A stretch of DNA of 5,101 nucleotides from Pseudomonadota bacterium (GTDB lineage: Bacteria > Bdellovibrionota > Bacteriovoracia > Bacteriovoracales > Bacteriovoracaceae), in contig JAJTIF010000347.1 in the NCBI GenBank assembly GCA_021299675.1, forward strand, positions 1-5,101. Reading direction: 5' to 3'. The notes below the pieces were generated by a model. It was given only the letters and a program-made list of their open reading frames with translations. It did no database searches and had not been told where the DNA came from. The translations under genes were made by a program, and so were the position numbers. This document shows, in pieces, positions 1 through 4,974 of the stretch; the first letter of the stretch is position 1; every line of letters starts with the position of its first letter.

Positions 1-72
1 AATGCGTTTTCTTTCGAGATCAAAGAAATCTGCTGGAAAATAGGTCGAGCTATCGGTTCGTTTAATAAGCAT
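1..72 (-). CDS. Possible divergent gene, 5' end only (24 codons)
   Basis: A minus-strand reading frame starts with ATG at 72-70 and stays open to the window edge, giving the 24 residues MLIKRTDSSTYFPADFFDLE plus RKRI. The composition looks like ordinary soluble protein. An in-frame TAG lies just upstream of the ATG, so the frame cannot begin earlier. A GAGAGG stretch lies upstream, but its spacing of about 12 nt is long for a ribosome binding site. The gene would be divergent from map with about 60 bp between them. The product cannot be recognised. Two plus-strand frames are also open here: one continues into map, the other ends at 65. Any of these could be the real coding sequence, so this call is tentative. 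Confidence 0.35.
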   Translation of the reverse strand, partial: MLIKRTDSSTYFPADFFDLERKRI

Positions 73-77
73 ATAAT
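72..77 (+). promoter_or_regulatory. Possible -10 element (TATAAT) upstream of map
   Basis: TATAAT is a perfect -10 hexamer, but no convincing -35 lies 16-18 bp upstream. If used, transcription would start near 84 and leave about 49 nt of leader before the ATG at 133. It overlaps the alternative ATG at 76, which argues against that start. A second TATAAA at 121-126 would place +1 almost on the ATG at 133 (see findings). Neither promoter is proven. Confidence 0.25.
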
Positions 78-132
78 GAGACTACCTCTCTCAAGGGTAC
101 CAAATCAAAGTGAATTGCTGTATAAAACGCCC

Positions 133-918
133 ATGATATCTATAAAATCTGCTAGAGAAATTACCCTGATGCGTGAGACCGGTCTTCTGGCCGCAAAGAC
201 TCTGCGCTTCATTGAAAAACAAATCAAAGTCGGTATGACCACCGAACAAGTTAATCAACTCTGCCACGACTATATGGTCAAGCGTGGGGCGATCCCTGCG
301 CCCTTGAACTATCATGGGTTCCCGAAAAGTGTTTGCACGTCTAGAAACGAAGTCATCTGCCACGGGATCCCGAACTCCAAAGAAATTCTCAGAGACGGCG
401 ATATCCTGAACGTCGATGTCACCACTAAGCTCAACGGTTTCCACGGCGACACCAACCGCACCTTCTTTGTGGGGCAAGTGCGCCCTGAGGTCAAGAAACT
501 TGTGGAAATCACTTACCAGTCCATGATGGCCGGCATCGCTGTTTGCAGACCAGGAGCTCGCTTGGGTGACATCGGTGCTGTGATCGAAGAGCTGGCGCAT
601 TCACACGGCTACAGTGTCGTGCAGGAGTATTGTGGTCACGGGATTGGCCGTGAATTTCATGAGGAGCCGCAGATCCTTCACTACGGAAAACGAGGGACTG
701 GAGTTGAGATGAAGCCCGGCATGACTTTCACTATCGAGCCGATGATCAATTTGGGCAAGCGCCACTGTCGACTCCTCGATGACGGTTGGACAGTGGTGAC
801 GAAAGATAAATCTTGGTCGGCGCAGTTCGAGCATACGATTCTCATCACAGAAGAGGGCCACGAGATCCTCACACAAGTCACCGATGATCAGTGGAGTGCC
901 GCTGACGAGGTGATCTGA
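133..918 (+). CDS. map: Type I methionine aminopeptidase
   Basis: Cytoplasmic metalloprotease that removes the initiator Met from new proteins when the second residue is small. The 261-residue product is a near full-length match to bacterial type I MetAPs (E. coli Map is 264 aa). The five dinuclear-metal ligands are visible: D95 (NVDVT), D106 (HGDT), H169 (YCGHGIG), E202 (TIEPM) and E233 (FEHT). The catalytic-pocket histidines are H77 (CHGIP) and H176 (FHEEP). The start at 133 gives MISIKSAREITLMRETG, which aligns with the E. coli N-terminus. An ATG at 76 in the same frame would add 19 residues with no family counterpart, and that frame is open to the window edge. No Shine-Dalgarno sequence precedes 133. 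The stop overlaps the next start as TGATG, so the two genes are probably co-transcribed and translationally coupled. Confidence 0.96.
   Translation: MISIKSAREITLMRETGLLAAKTLRFIEKQIKVGMTTEQVNQLCHDYMVKRGAIPAPLNYHGFPKSVCTSRNEVICHGIPNSKEILRDGDILNVDVTTKLNGFHGDTNRTFFVGQVRPEVKKLVEITYQSMMAGIAVCRPGARLGDIGAVIEELAHSHGYSVVQEYCGHGIGREFHEEPQILHYGKRGTGVEMKPGMTFTIEPMINLGKRHCRLLDDGWTVVTKDKSWSAQFEHTILITEEGHEILTQVTDDQWSAADEVI
907..915 (+). promoter_or_regulatory. Strong ribosome binding site inside the end of map
   Basis: GAGGTGATC is a nine-base match to the complement of the canonical 16S rRNA 3' tail. GAGG sits 7 nt before the ATG at 918. It lies within the last codons of map, so ribosomes ending map would be well placed to restart. 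It fixes the start of the downstream [2Fe-2S] gene. Confidence 0.75.
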
Positions 919-1535
919 TGGACGATCTGAAGCAAGCCACCTATCAGCGCTGGCTCGAGGGCCAGCTGGCCACGCGAGATCTTGCGATGGAGCGCTCAGA
1001 GATTGTGAGCCAATTCGTGAGCACTTTTCCCGAGGCAAGTCTGCCCGACATCAAGGTGATCGACGATGAAATCCGCTCTGCGCTCTATAAGACGCACAAG
1101 CGCTTTGAGATCGATGATTTTATTTTATGTAAGTGCAAGAAGGTGACCCAAAACACCATTAAAAAAAATCTTGAAAGGGCTAAAACTTTAGACGAGTTAA
1201 AACTTTGCACCACCGCTGGAACAGGCTGTGGGAAATGTATCCCGGATCTGGAGAGTTTACTGGCGGGTATTAAGCCCAAGGCCCTGCGCTGGCACGGAGA
1301 GGCGCACTCGGTCTGGGGCGAGCGCGTCCAAGCGAGCCTAGATCTGTGGAATAAACGCATCAGTAAGTATCCACCGCTGAAAGTGAAACGCTTCGATCAA
1401 GGCCAAGTTGTCATGCAGGTCGAGGGAAGCTTAACCAGTGACCAAGAATGGGATCTCTCAATGGAACTCTCTGACTATCTGGCGGAAGGTTTTCCAGAGC
1501 CCTTGGTGGTTTTCTTGGACTTCGCGCATTCCTGA
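918..1535 (+). CDS. BFD-type (NifU central domain-like) [2Fe-2S] protein
   Basis: A 205-residue soluble protein with a BFD-like [2Fe-2S] domain at about residues 68-115. The motif is C71-x-C73, then 30 residues, then C104-x2-C107, with the typical CKCKKVTQNTI and TTAGTGCGKCIPDL segments. An extra Cys is at 97. In known families (NifU centre, bacterioferritin-associated ferredoxin, nitrite reductase) these four cysteines bind one [2Fe-2S] cluster for electron transfer or cluster handling. The N-terminal 65 residues do not look like the IscU scaffold of NifU. The C-terminal 50 residues read as strand-helix-strand (KVKRFDQGQVVMQVEG, a helix, LVVFLDF). They might be a degenerate Nfu-like fold but lack its CxxC. 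The start overlaps the map stop, so it is likely coupled to map. The exact role is unknown. The last 61 nt overlap a convergent gene. Confidence 0.85.
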   Translation: MDDLKQATYQRWLEGQLATRDLAMERSEIVSQFVSTFPEASLPDIKVIDDEIRSALYKTHKRFEIDDFILCKCKKVTQNTIKKNLERAKTLDELKLCTTAGTGCGKCIPDLESLLAGIKPKALRWHGEAHSVWGERVQASLDLWNKRISKYPPLKVKRFDQGQVVMQVEGSLTSDQEWDLSMELSDYLAEGFPEPLVVFLDFAHS

Positions 1536-2113
1536 GAGAAGTCTTGGTATCTTTGCAGGCGAGAAAAGAGTGGGATCAGCCTCTTGTGTCCCAGTGTGAT
1601 TTTTTTCAGGTCGACTTCTTCTTGTAGCCACTTCACATCATGATACATCTTTGAGAGCCCTGGGATGTGCTGCTCCAGGCATTGAGGCGTGGGCATGATC
1701 ATCTGCAGGGAAGATAGAAAATTCAGGAGAATCTCTGGACTCATCTGACGAAACTCTCGCATCAGCTCGAGAGCAATCATCCGCGGCTGTGGATCAAGGT
1801 CATCTTTCAGGTACCACCAGTCTCTTGGATCCAGCACGATCGCCTCTAAGAGATAGAGCGGAGCCATGGGCGAGGGTTTACAAATGCGGTTCAAGAGCAC
1901 GCTACTGGCCTCGAGACCTGGCACTTGGAGCAGCTCCCCCATGAGACTTTGGTTCAACTCGTAGAAGGGGCCGGTTTGTTTCTTGGCGTGGAAGTACTTC
2001 TCCTGCTGGCCCAGGCAATACATCAGACGCGAGGGCCCTGGTCGTGAGCTCCCCAACACAGGAAGAGTGAACGCGAGCAGCATAAAAAACAGGGTGAGCT
2101 TCATACGAATCAT
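1475..2113 (-). CDS. Exported hypothetical protein with four cysteines
   Basis: I do not recognise the family. The 212-residue product begins with a basic start (MIRMK) and a hydrophobic stretch at residues 6-20, then VLGSS, which would suit signal peptidase I. No lipobox cysteine and no twin-arginine motif are present. The mature part is mixed helix-rich sequence with C33, C78, C145 and C196. An even number in an exported protein could mean two disulfides. The C-terminal tail (from about 197) is Lys/Ser-rich, low complexity, and encoded opposite the end of the [2Fe-2S] gene. ATG at 2113 is used; ATG at 2104 (MKLTLFF) is equally possible, and neither has a clear ribosome binding site. It is divergent from tatC with about 70 bp between starts, and a plausible promoter lies in that gap. 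Confidence 0.75.
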   Translation of the reverse strand: MIRMKLTLFFMLLAFTLPVLGSSRPGPSRLMYCLGQQEKYFHAKKQTGPFYELNQSLMGELLQVPGLEASSVLLNRICKPSPMAPLYLLEAIVLDPRDWWYLKDDLDPQPRMIALELMREFRQMSPEILLNFLSSLQMIMPTPQCLEQHIPGLSKMYHDVKWLQEEVDLKKITLGHKRLIPLFSRLQRYQDFSQECAKSKKTTKGSGKPSAR

Positions 2114-2137
2114 TTTAGCATGTGTCGATTTTTTCTG

Positions 2138-2165
2138 ATTAGATTTTCTATCCCGCCCGTGAGAA
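2138..2165 (-). promoter_or_regulatory. Candidate promoter for the exported hypothetical gene
   Basis: Read on the minus strand, TTCTCA (2165-2160, 4 of 6 to TTGACA) is followed after 16 bp by TCTAAT (2143-2138, 5 of 6 to TATAAT). Transcription would start near 2131, about 18 nt before the ATG at 2113. It overlaps the tatC leader, so the two divergent genes may compete for polymerase. This rests on consensus matching only. Confidence 0.35.
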
Positions 2166-2171
2166 AATGCC

Positions 2172-2175
2172 AGGA
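2172..2175 (+). promoter_or_regulatory. Ribosome binding site favouring the tatC start at 2184
   Basis: AGGA lies 8 nt before the ATG at 2184, whereas the in-frame ATG at 2175 overlaps it and has only a weak GAGA about 10 nt upstream. This favours MSLIDHLEEL as the TatC N-terminus. Confidence 0.5.
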
Positions 2176-2183
2176 TGAGAGAA

Positions 2184-2936
2184 ATGAGTCTGATCGATCA
2201 TCTAGAAGAGCTGCGTACCCGCCTAATTCGCATGGTTATTATCGTGACGGTCTCTTTCGGCGTGACCTATTCCCAGAGCCAATGGGTTACGGAGATGCTG
2301 CTCATCCCTCTCAAAAAAGCCATCGGCACCTCAGGCAAGGTGGTCTTCACCGGACTCTTAGATAAAGTCCTATCTGAGTTCGAACTCTCTTTCTGGAGTG
2401 CCATCATTGTAGGCTCACCCTTTCTCTTCCGTGAACTCTGGCTTTTCATCCGGCCGGGGCTCTACGACCACGAAGCGGGAGCCGTGAAGCCCTTCATCTT
2501 TTTTGGCTATTTCTTGTTCTTGTGTGGCATGGCCTTTGGCTACTTCGTCATGTTCCCCTTCACCTTCGAAACCCTCATCTCCTATGGCACGCAAGACGTC
2601 GAGGCGATGATGAACATGAAAGAATACCTGATCCTCGCGACCAAGGTGCTGCTTTTCTTGGGTCTGCTCTTTCAGTTACCGAATATCTTATTAATTCTCG
2701 GCTTCATGGAACTGGTCACCGCCTACAGTCTGAGAAACCTGCGTCGTTATCTCTATGTGGCCTTCGCTATCTTCGCTGCTGTCATCACTCCCGCCGACGT
2801 CATCAGTATGATGGCCGTGTGGATCCCAATGATCATGTTGTATGAGATTGGGATCATCGGTGTGCTCTTGATCGTGCACCCAAGACTGAAGAAGAAATAC
2901 ATGGAAAGTGCTTCAAGCGGGGAGAGCGAGTCCTAG
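2184..2936 (+). CDS. tatC: Twin-arginine translocase subunit TatC
   Basis: Inner-membrane core of the Tat system, which binds twin-arginine signal peptides and exports folded proteins with TatA/TatB. The 250-residue length is normal (E. coli 258). The cytoplasmic N-terminus has the hallmark HLEELR at 6-11. Six hydrophobic segments are visible, at about 16-34, 69-90, 104-127, 152-176, 190-207 and 213-231. The signal-peptide-binding loop has GLYDHE with E97, matching E. coli Glu103. TPAD at 202-205 matches the TPPD motif before the last segment. Position 164 (FQLP) is Gln where E. coli has Glu170. The tail is short and charged. An alternative ATG at 2175 would add three residues. No tatA or tatB is visible beside it. 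The upstream gene is divergent and the downstream gene convergent, so tatC looks monocistronic here. Its last 24 nt overlap the convergent 100-residue gene. Confidence 0.96.
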   Translation: MSLIDHLEELRTRLIRMVIIVTVSFGVTYSQSQWVTEMLLIPLKKAIGTSGKVVFTGLLDKVLSEFELSFWSAIIVGSPFLFRELWLFIRPGLYDHEAGAVKPFIFFGYFLFLCGMAFGYFVMFPFTFETLISYGTQDVEAMMNMKEYLILATKVLLFLGLLFQLPNILLILGFMELVTAYSLRNLRRYLYVAFAIFAAVITPADVISMMAVWIPMIMLYEIGIIGVLLIVHPRLKKKYMESASSGESES

Positions 2937-3215
2937 CAGAGCAAACTCTGATTTAGTAAGGATAAAGATCTGCGAGTCTGCGCTGACTTCGATCTTGTAA
3001 GGCACTATCTGGCCCGAAAAAAAATCATCGTAGAAATAGAGACCTGGAGTTGAGTGTGTCACTGTGGATTTGCGTGGCTGCTCGACGACAATTTCTCCCT
3101 GCACCAGCCACAGGGCATGAGTGAGCACCTGGCGACCATAACAAGAGATGAAGCTGCGCTTGAGGATCAGTGGGCTTCCAAGGGGTGATAATTTGCTTTC
3201 AATTTCATTCAGCAT
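2913..3215 (-). CDS. Small protein resembling a lone cyclic-nucleotide-binding beta-roll
   Basis: A 100-residue soluble protein without a firm family assignment. Its latter two thirds follow the rhythm of a cNMP-binding/Crp sensor domain: ALWLVQGEIVVE (like YxVxxGxVxV), then TPGLYFYDDFF (like pGdxxG), then IEVSADSQIFILTKSEFALL (like atAledxxvxxixxxxF). It lacks the Arg-containing phosphate-binding cassette of cAMP-binding proteins and has no DNA-binding domain, so it probably does not bind cAMP or DNA. The same pattern occurs in the neighbouring Fnr-type regulator, so it may be a diverged sensor domain of that superfamily; this is inference. The ATG at 3215 has no ribosome binding site. Its 3' end overlaps tatC by 24 nt. 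A palindrome and -10-like sequence lie upstream. The call is moderate because the overlap and weak start leave some doubt. Confidence 0.6.
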   Translation of the reverse strand: MLNEIESKLSPLGSPLILKRSFISCYGRQVLTHALWLVQGEIVVEQPRKSTVTHSTPGLYFYDDFFSGQIVPYKIEVSADSQIFILTKSEFALLGLALPA

Positions 3216-3222
3216 AGAAACG

Positions 3223-3228
3223 AGTCTA
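3223..3228 (-). promoter_or_regulatory. Candidate -10 for the small beta-roll gene
   Basis: Minus-strand TAGACT (4 of 6 to TATAAT) would place +1 near 3216, directly in front of the ATG at 3215, giving an almost leaderless transcript. Its upstream edge is 29.5 bp from the centre of the palindrome at 3251-3264, the spacing expected for a class II Crp/Fnr activator site. The hexamer alone is weak. Confidence 0.3.
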
Positions 3229-3250
3229 GCAAGCTTACCCTGAAGACCCC

Positions 3251-3264
3251 ATGACCTAAGTCAG
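3251..3264. promoter_or_regulatory. Candidate Crp/Fnr-type operator, TGAC-N4-GTCA
   Basis: ATGACCTAAGTCAG contains perfect TGAC/GTCA arms around a 4-bp centre, the half-site geometry (TGA-N6-TCA) bound by FNR/FixK-type regulators. It lies in the 89-bp gap between the regulator gene stop and the start of the small beta-roll gene. Its centre is about 41.5 bp before the predicted +1. A competing reading is a weak hairpin on the plus strand: ACCT/AGGT arms at 3254-3266 followed by TTTT, a poor terminator about 320 bp beyond tatC. Confidence 0.4.
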
Positions 3265-3304
3265 GTTTTTAGAGCGCAATTGCTGGACTTTCTCCCGGGG
3301 AAAA

Positions 3305-4003
3305 CTAGCTAATAAGAGACTCGAGCTCATTTTTCTTCAGAAGAATGATGGTTTTTCCGTCTTGCTCGATCACGCCTTCTTCCTTGAGGATAGAGAGCTC
3401 GCGGATGAGAGTTTCACTCGCGATCCCGAGCATACCGGCCATATCTTCTCTGGAGAGTTGGATACCAAGGCGTGTTCCTTGAGGGGTTTCGCTGCCGTAG
3501 GAGCGCGCCAGATCGATCAAGAGATAAGCCACCCGCTCCCTGACGTTTTTGTGCGAGAAATGAGCCATTCGGTCATGCATCTTAAGAGCATCACTGGTGA
3601 GGTGACTGACGAGTTCCATGGCGCAAGAAGGTTCTGCTTTGACAGTCTTGTTCATGAACTCACGATCGATGAAGCAGATTTTAGTTTCTTCAAGAGCGGT
3701 CGCCGTCACGTCATTGAGTCCGGCTTTCACGATGTGCTGAGAGCCCACAATATCGCCAGGTCCAGAGATGCTGATGATGATTTCTTTGCCACTCTCAGAC
3801 AATTTGGTGAGTTTAATTTTTCCAGAAGAGATGCAGTAGACTCCGAAAGCAGGATTACCTTCGTGGAACAGGACTTGACCCTTTTTATAGGTGTTCATGA
3901 TTTTTTGATCAGAGATAGACTGCAGGCCCTTCTCTTCGAGCTCACAAAAAATACTTTTGTCTTTGTTTCCGCATTGAGCGCAATCTACTTTCGTCGCTTT
4001 CAA
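3305..4003 (-). CDS. Fnr/Crp-family transcription regulator with FNR-like cysteines
   Basis: A 232-residue DNA-binding regulator. The N-terminus has C8-x2-C11-x8-C20 (in VDCAQC...SIFCEL). The effector beta-roll spans about 35-120 (KGQVLFHEGNPAFGVYCISS, GPGDIVGSQ). A dimerisation helix covers about 130-168, ending in RVAYLLIDLA. The winged HTH is at about 180-225, with recognition helix IASETLIRELSILKEEG. C110 (ETKICFI) aligns with E. coli FNR Cys122, so all four potential [4Fe-4S] ligands exist, though the second gap is eight residues against five in E. coli. Oxygen or NO sensing is therefore plausible but unproven. Recognition residues are E197, I200 and R201 where FNR has Glu209, Ser212 and Arg213. 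The TTG start at 4003 is supported by AGAGG 5 nt upstream, and no upstream ATG is in frame. It lies 75 bp after speB, with its own probable promoter and operator. Confidence 0.92.
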   Translation of the reverse strand: MKATKVDCAQCGNKDKSIFCELEEKGLQSISDQKIMNTYKKGQVLFHEGNPAFGVYCISSGKIKLTKLSESGKEIIISISGPGDIVGSQHIVKAGLNDVTATALEETKICFIDREFMNKTVKAEPSCAMELVSHLTSDALKMHDRMAHFSHKNVRERVAYLLIDLARSYGSETPQGTRLGIQLSREDMAGMLGIASETLIRELSILKEEGVIEQDGKTIILLKKNELESLIS

Positions 4004-4008
4004 TTTGA

Positions 4009-4013
4009 CCTCT
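4009..4013 (-). promoter_or_regulatory. Ribosome binding site supporting the TTG start
   Basis: Minus-strand AGAGG (within AAAGAGGT) sits 5 nt before the TTG at 4003-4001. It supports the non-ATG start of the Fnr-type gene. The next in-frame ATG, 36 codons in, would remove the N-terminal cysteines. Confidence 0.65.
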
Positions 4014-4033
4014 TTGAAATCAATTATTCCGTT

Positions 4034-4042
4034 TTTATACCA
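4034..4042 (-). promoter_or_regulatory. Extended -10 promoter of the Fnr-type gene
   Basis: Minus-strand TGGTATAAA matches the extended -10 form TGnTATAAT in 7 of 8 defined bases. No good -35 is found 17 bp upstream, which suits an extended -10 or an activator-dependent promoter. Transcription would start near 4026-4027, leaving about 23 nt of leader. The palindrome at 4061-4074 lies just upstream at about -41. Confidence 0.5.
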
Positions 4043-4060
4043 CTAAACTTAGATAATTCT

Positions 4061-4074
4061 ATGACAAAGATCAC
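4061..4074. promoter_or_regulatory. Candidate Crp/Fnr-type operator in front of the regulator gene
   Basis: ATGACAAAGATCAC has the TGA-N6-TCA geometry. In the direction of the regulator gene it reads GTGAT-CTTT-GTCAT, close to CTGAC-TTAG-GTCAT at 3251-3264. The centre is 40.5-41.5 bp before the predicted start site, a class II position, which suggests autoregulation. It lies just beyond the speB stop codon. Binding is inferred from pattern and spacing only. Confidence 0.4.
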
Positions 4075-4078
4075 CTTT

Positions 4079-4972
4079 TCAATGTTGCAGGGCCAGCATG
4101 ACTTCGCGCACAACCTTCGAGGCCATGCATGCAGAATTATTAGTAGGATCGAGCATAGGGGCGAGCTCCACCACGTCCGCGCCGACGAAATTTTTCCGGT
4201 TCAGGATCTTCAAGATCTTCATGAATCCGTGGAAGTCCTCTCCGCCTGTTTCAGGAGTTCCAGTGCCCGGCATATAAGCAGGGTCAAAGAAGTCTAAATC
4301 GAGCGTGAGATAGATCGGTCTGTTATCTGGAATCGCCTCAAGCTTCTCACAGCATTCTTTGAGAGAGGTCATAAGCGTGCCGTTTTCTTTCATCCACTGA
4401 AACTCGGTGCGTGGGGAAGAGCGGATTCCATACTGGATGAGAGTGTTCTTGTCGGTGAAGTGGTCTAGCACACGGCGGATGATGGAAGCGTGAGAGTACT
4501 TTTCTTCCAAGTATCCATCGCGCAGGTCTGCGTGAGCATCCAAATGCACGAGCACCATGTCCGGGTAGTTCTCGAGATACTTTACAATCGGACCATAGGA
4601 GATGGAGTGCTCTCCGCCCAGAGTGAGGATTTTAATATGATCTTTCTTCAGGTCTAGACCCTTGGTCATCTCCATGAAGAAGTCATTTGTGAGGTGCCAC
4701 TTCGAGGGAAAGATCGGTAGATCACCCATGGTGACGAAATTATAATCCTGCGTGTCCTTATCGAGATAAGGTGAATAGTCTTCAAGACCGTAGGAAGCTT
4801 CTCTCAGAGCTGCGGGCCCAAAGCGTGCTCCGGGACGAAAGCTTGTGGTGCCATCGAAGCAAAACCCTAAGAGGTGAGTGGTGTTTGAGAAAAAAGCCTG
4901 GGCGTACTCAGTGCCGATAAAGGGGCGCGCTGATTCAAGGCCTTCAACTTCACGGATTAATCTTTTTTCCAT
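4079..4972 (-). CDS. speB: Agmatinase (agmatine ureohydrolase)
   Basis: Cytoplasmic binuclear-manganese enzyme that hydrolyses agmatine to putrescine and urea, feeding polyamine synthesis. The 297-residue product shows all ureohydrolase signatures: GGEHSIS (H122), LDAHADLRD (D145, H147, D149) and TLDLDFFDPAYMPGTGTPE (D225, D227). These six residues correspond to the metal ligands of E. coli SpeB, and E241 is the conserved Glu of the TPETGG segment. The match to agmatinase rather than arginase rests on overall style and on the adjoining spermidine synthase tail; guanidinobutyrase or a related ureohydrolase is not excluded. The ATG at 4972 has AGGAG 8 nt upstream, inside the end of the preceding gene, whose stop is only 2 nt away. 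The two are probably one transcript. The Fnr-type gene follows after 75 bp and may receive readthrough, as no clear terminator is seen. Confidence 0.94.
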   Translation of the reverse strand: MEKRLIREVEGLESARPFIGTEYAQAFFSNTTHLLGFCFDGTTSFRPGARFGPAALREASYGLEDYSPYLDKDTQDYNFVTMGDLPIFPSKWHLTNDFFMEMTKGLDLKKDHIKILTLGGEHSISYGPIVKYLENYPDMVLVHLDAHADLRDGYLEEKYSHASIIRRVLDHFTDKNTLIQYGIRSSPRTEFQWMKENGTLMTSLKECCEKLEAIPDNRPIYLTLDLDFFDPAYMPGTGTPETGGEDFHGFMKILKILNRKNFVGADVVELAPMLDPTNNSACMASKVVREVMLALQH

Positions 4973-4974
4973 TG

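Noticed and set aside
76..132. ATG at 76 as the map start, adding 19 residues
   Set aside because: The extra residues match no MetAP family feature, and the ATG overlaps a TATAAT sequence; the start at 133 aligns with known MetAP N-termini.
91..1038. Two long minus-strand frames opposite map (91-600 and 601-1038)
   Set aside because: Both mirror the confidently identified map gene and show no recognisable motif; codon bias of map explains their length.
2120..2365. Plus-strand 81-codon frame overlapping the start of tatC
   Set aside because: It lies out of frame over conserved TatC sequence including HLEELR and has no family resemblance.
3288..3304. TTTCTCCCGGGGAAAA as a terminator for the regulator gene
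   Set aside because: The inverted repeat has no loop and contains a mismatch, and no T-run follows on the minus strand.
4014..4023. TTGAAATCAA perfect palindrome in the regulator leader
   Set aside because: The half-sites resemble FNR TTGA/TCAA but are only 2 bp apart instead of 6, so a Crp/Fnr dimer would not fit.
3362..4297. A 311-codon plus-strand frame opposite the regulator and speB
   Set aside because: It is antisense to two strongly recognisable genes, spans their gap, and its translation is a typical shadow rich in His/Arg/Phe with no domain pattern.
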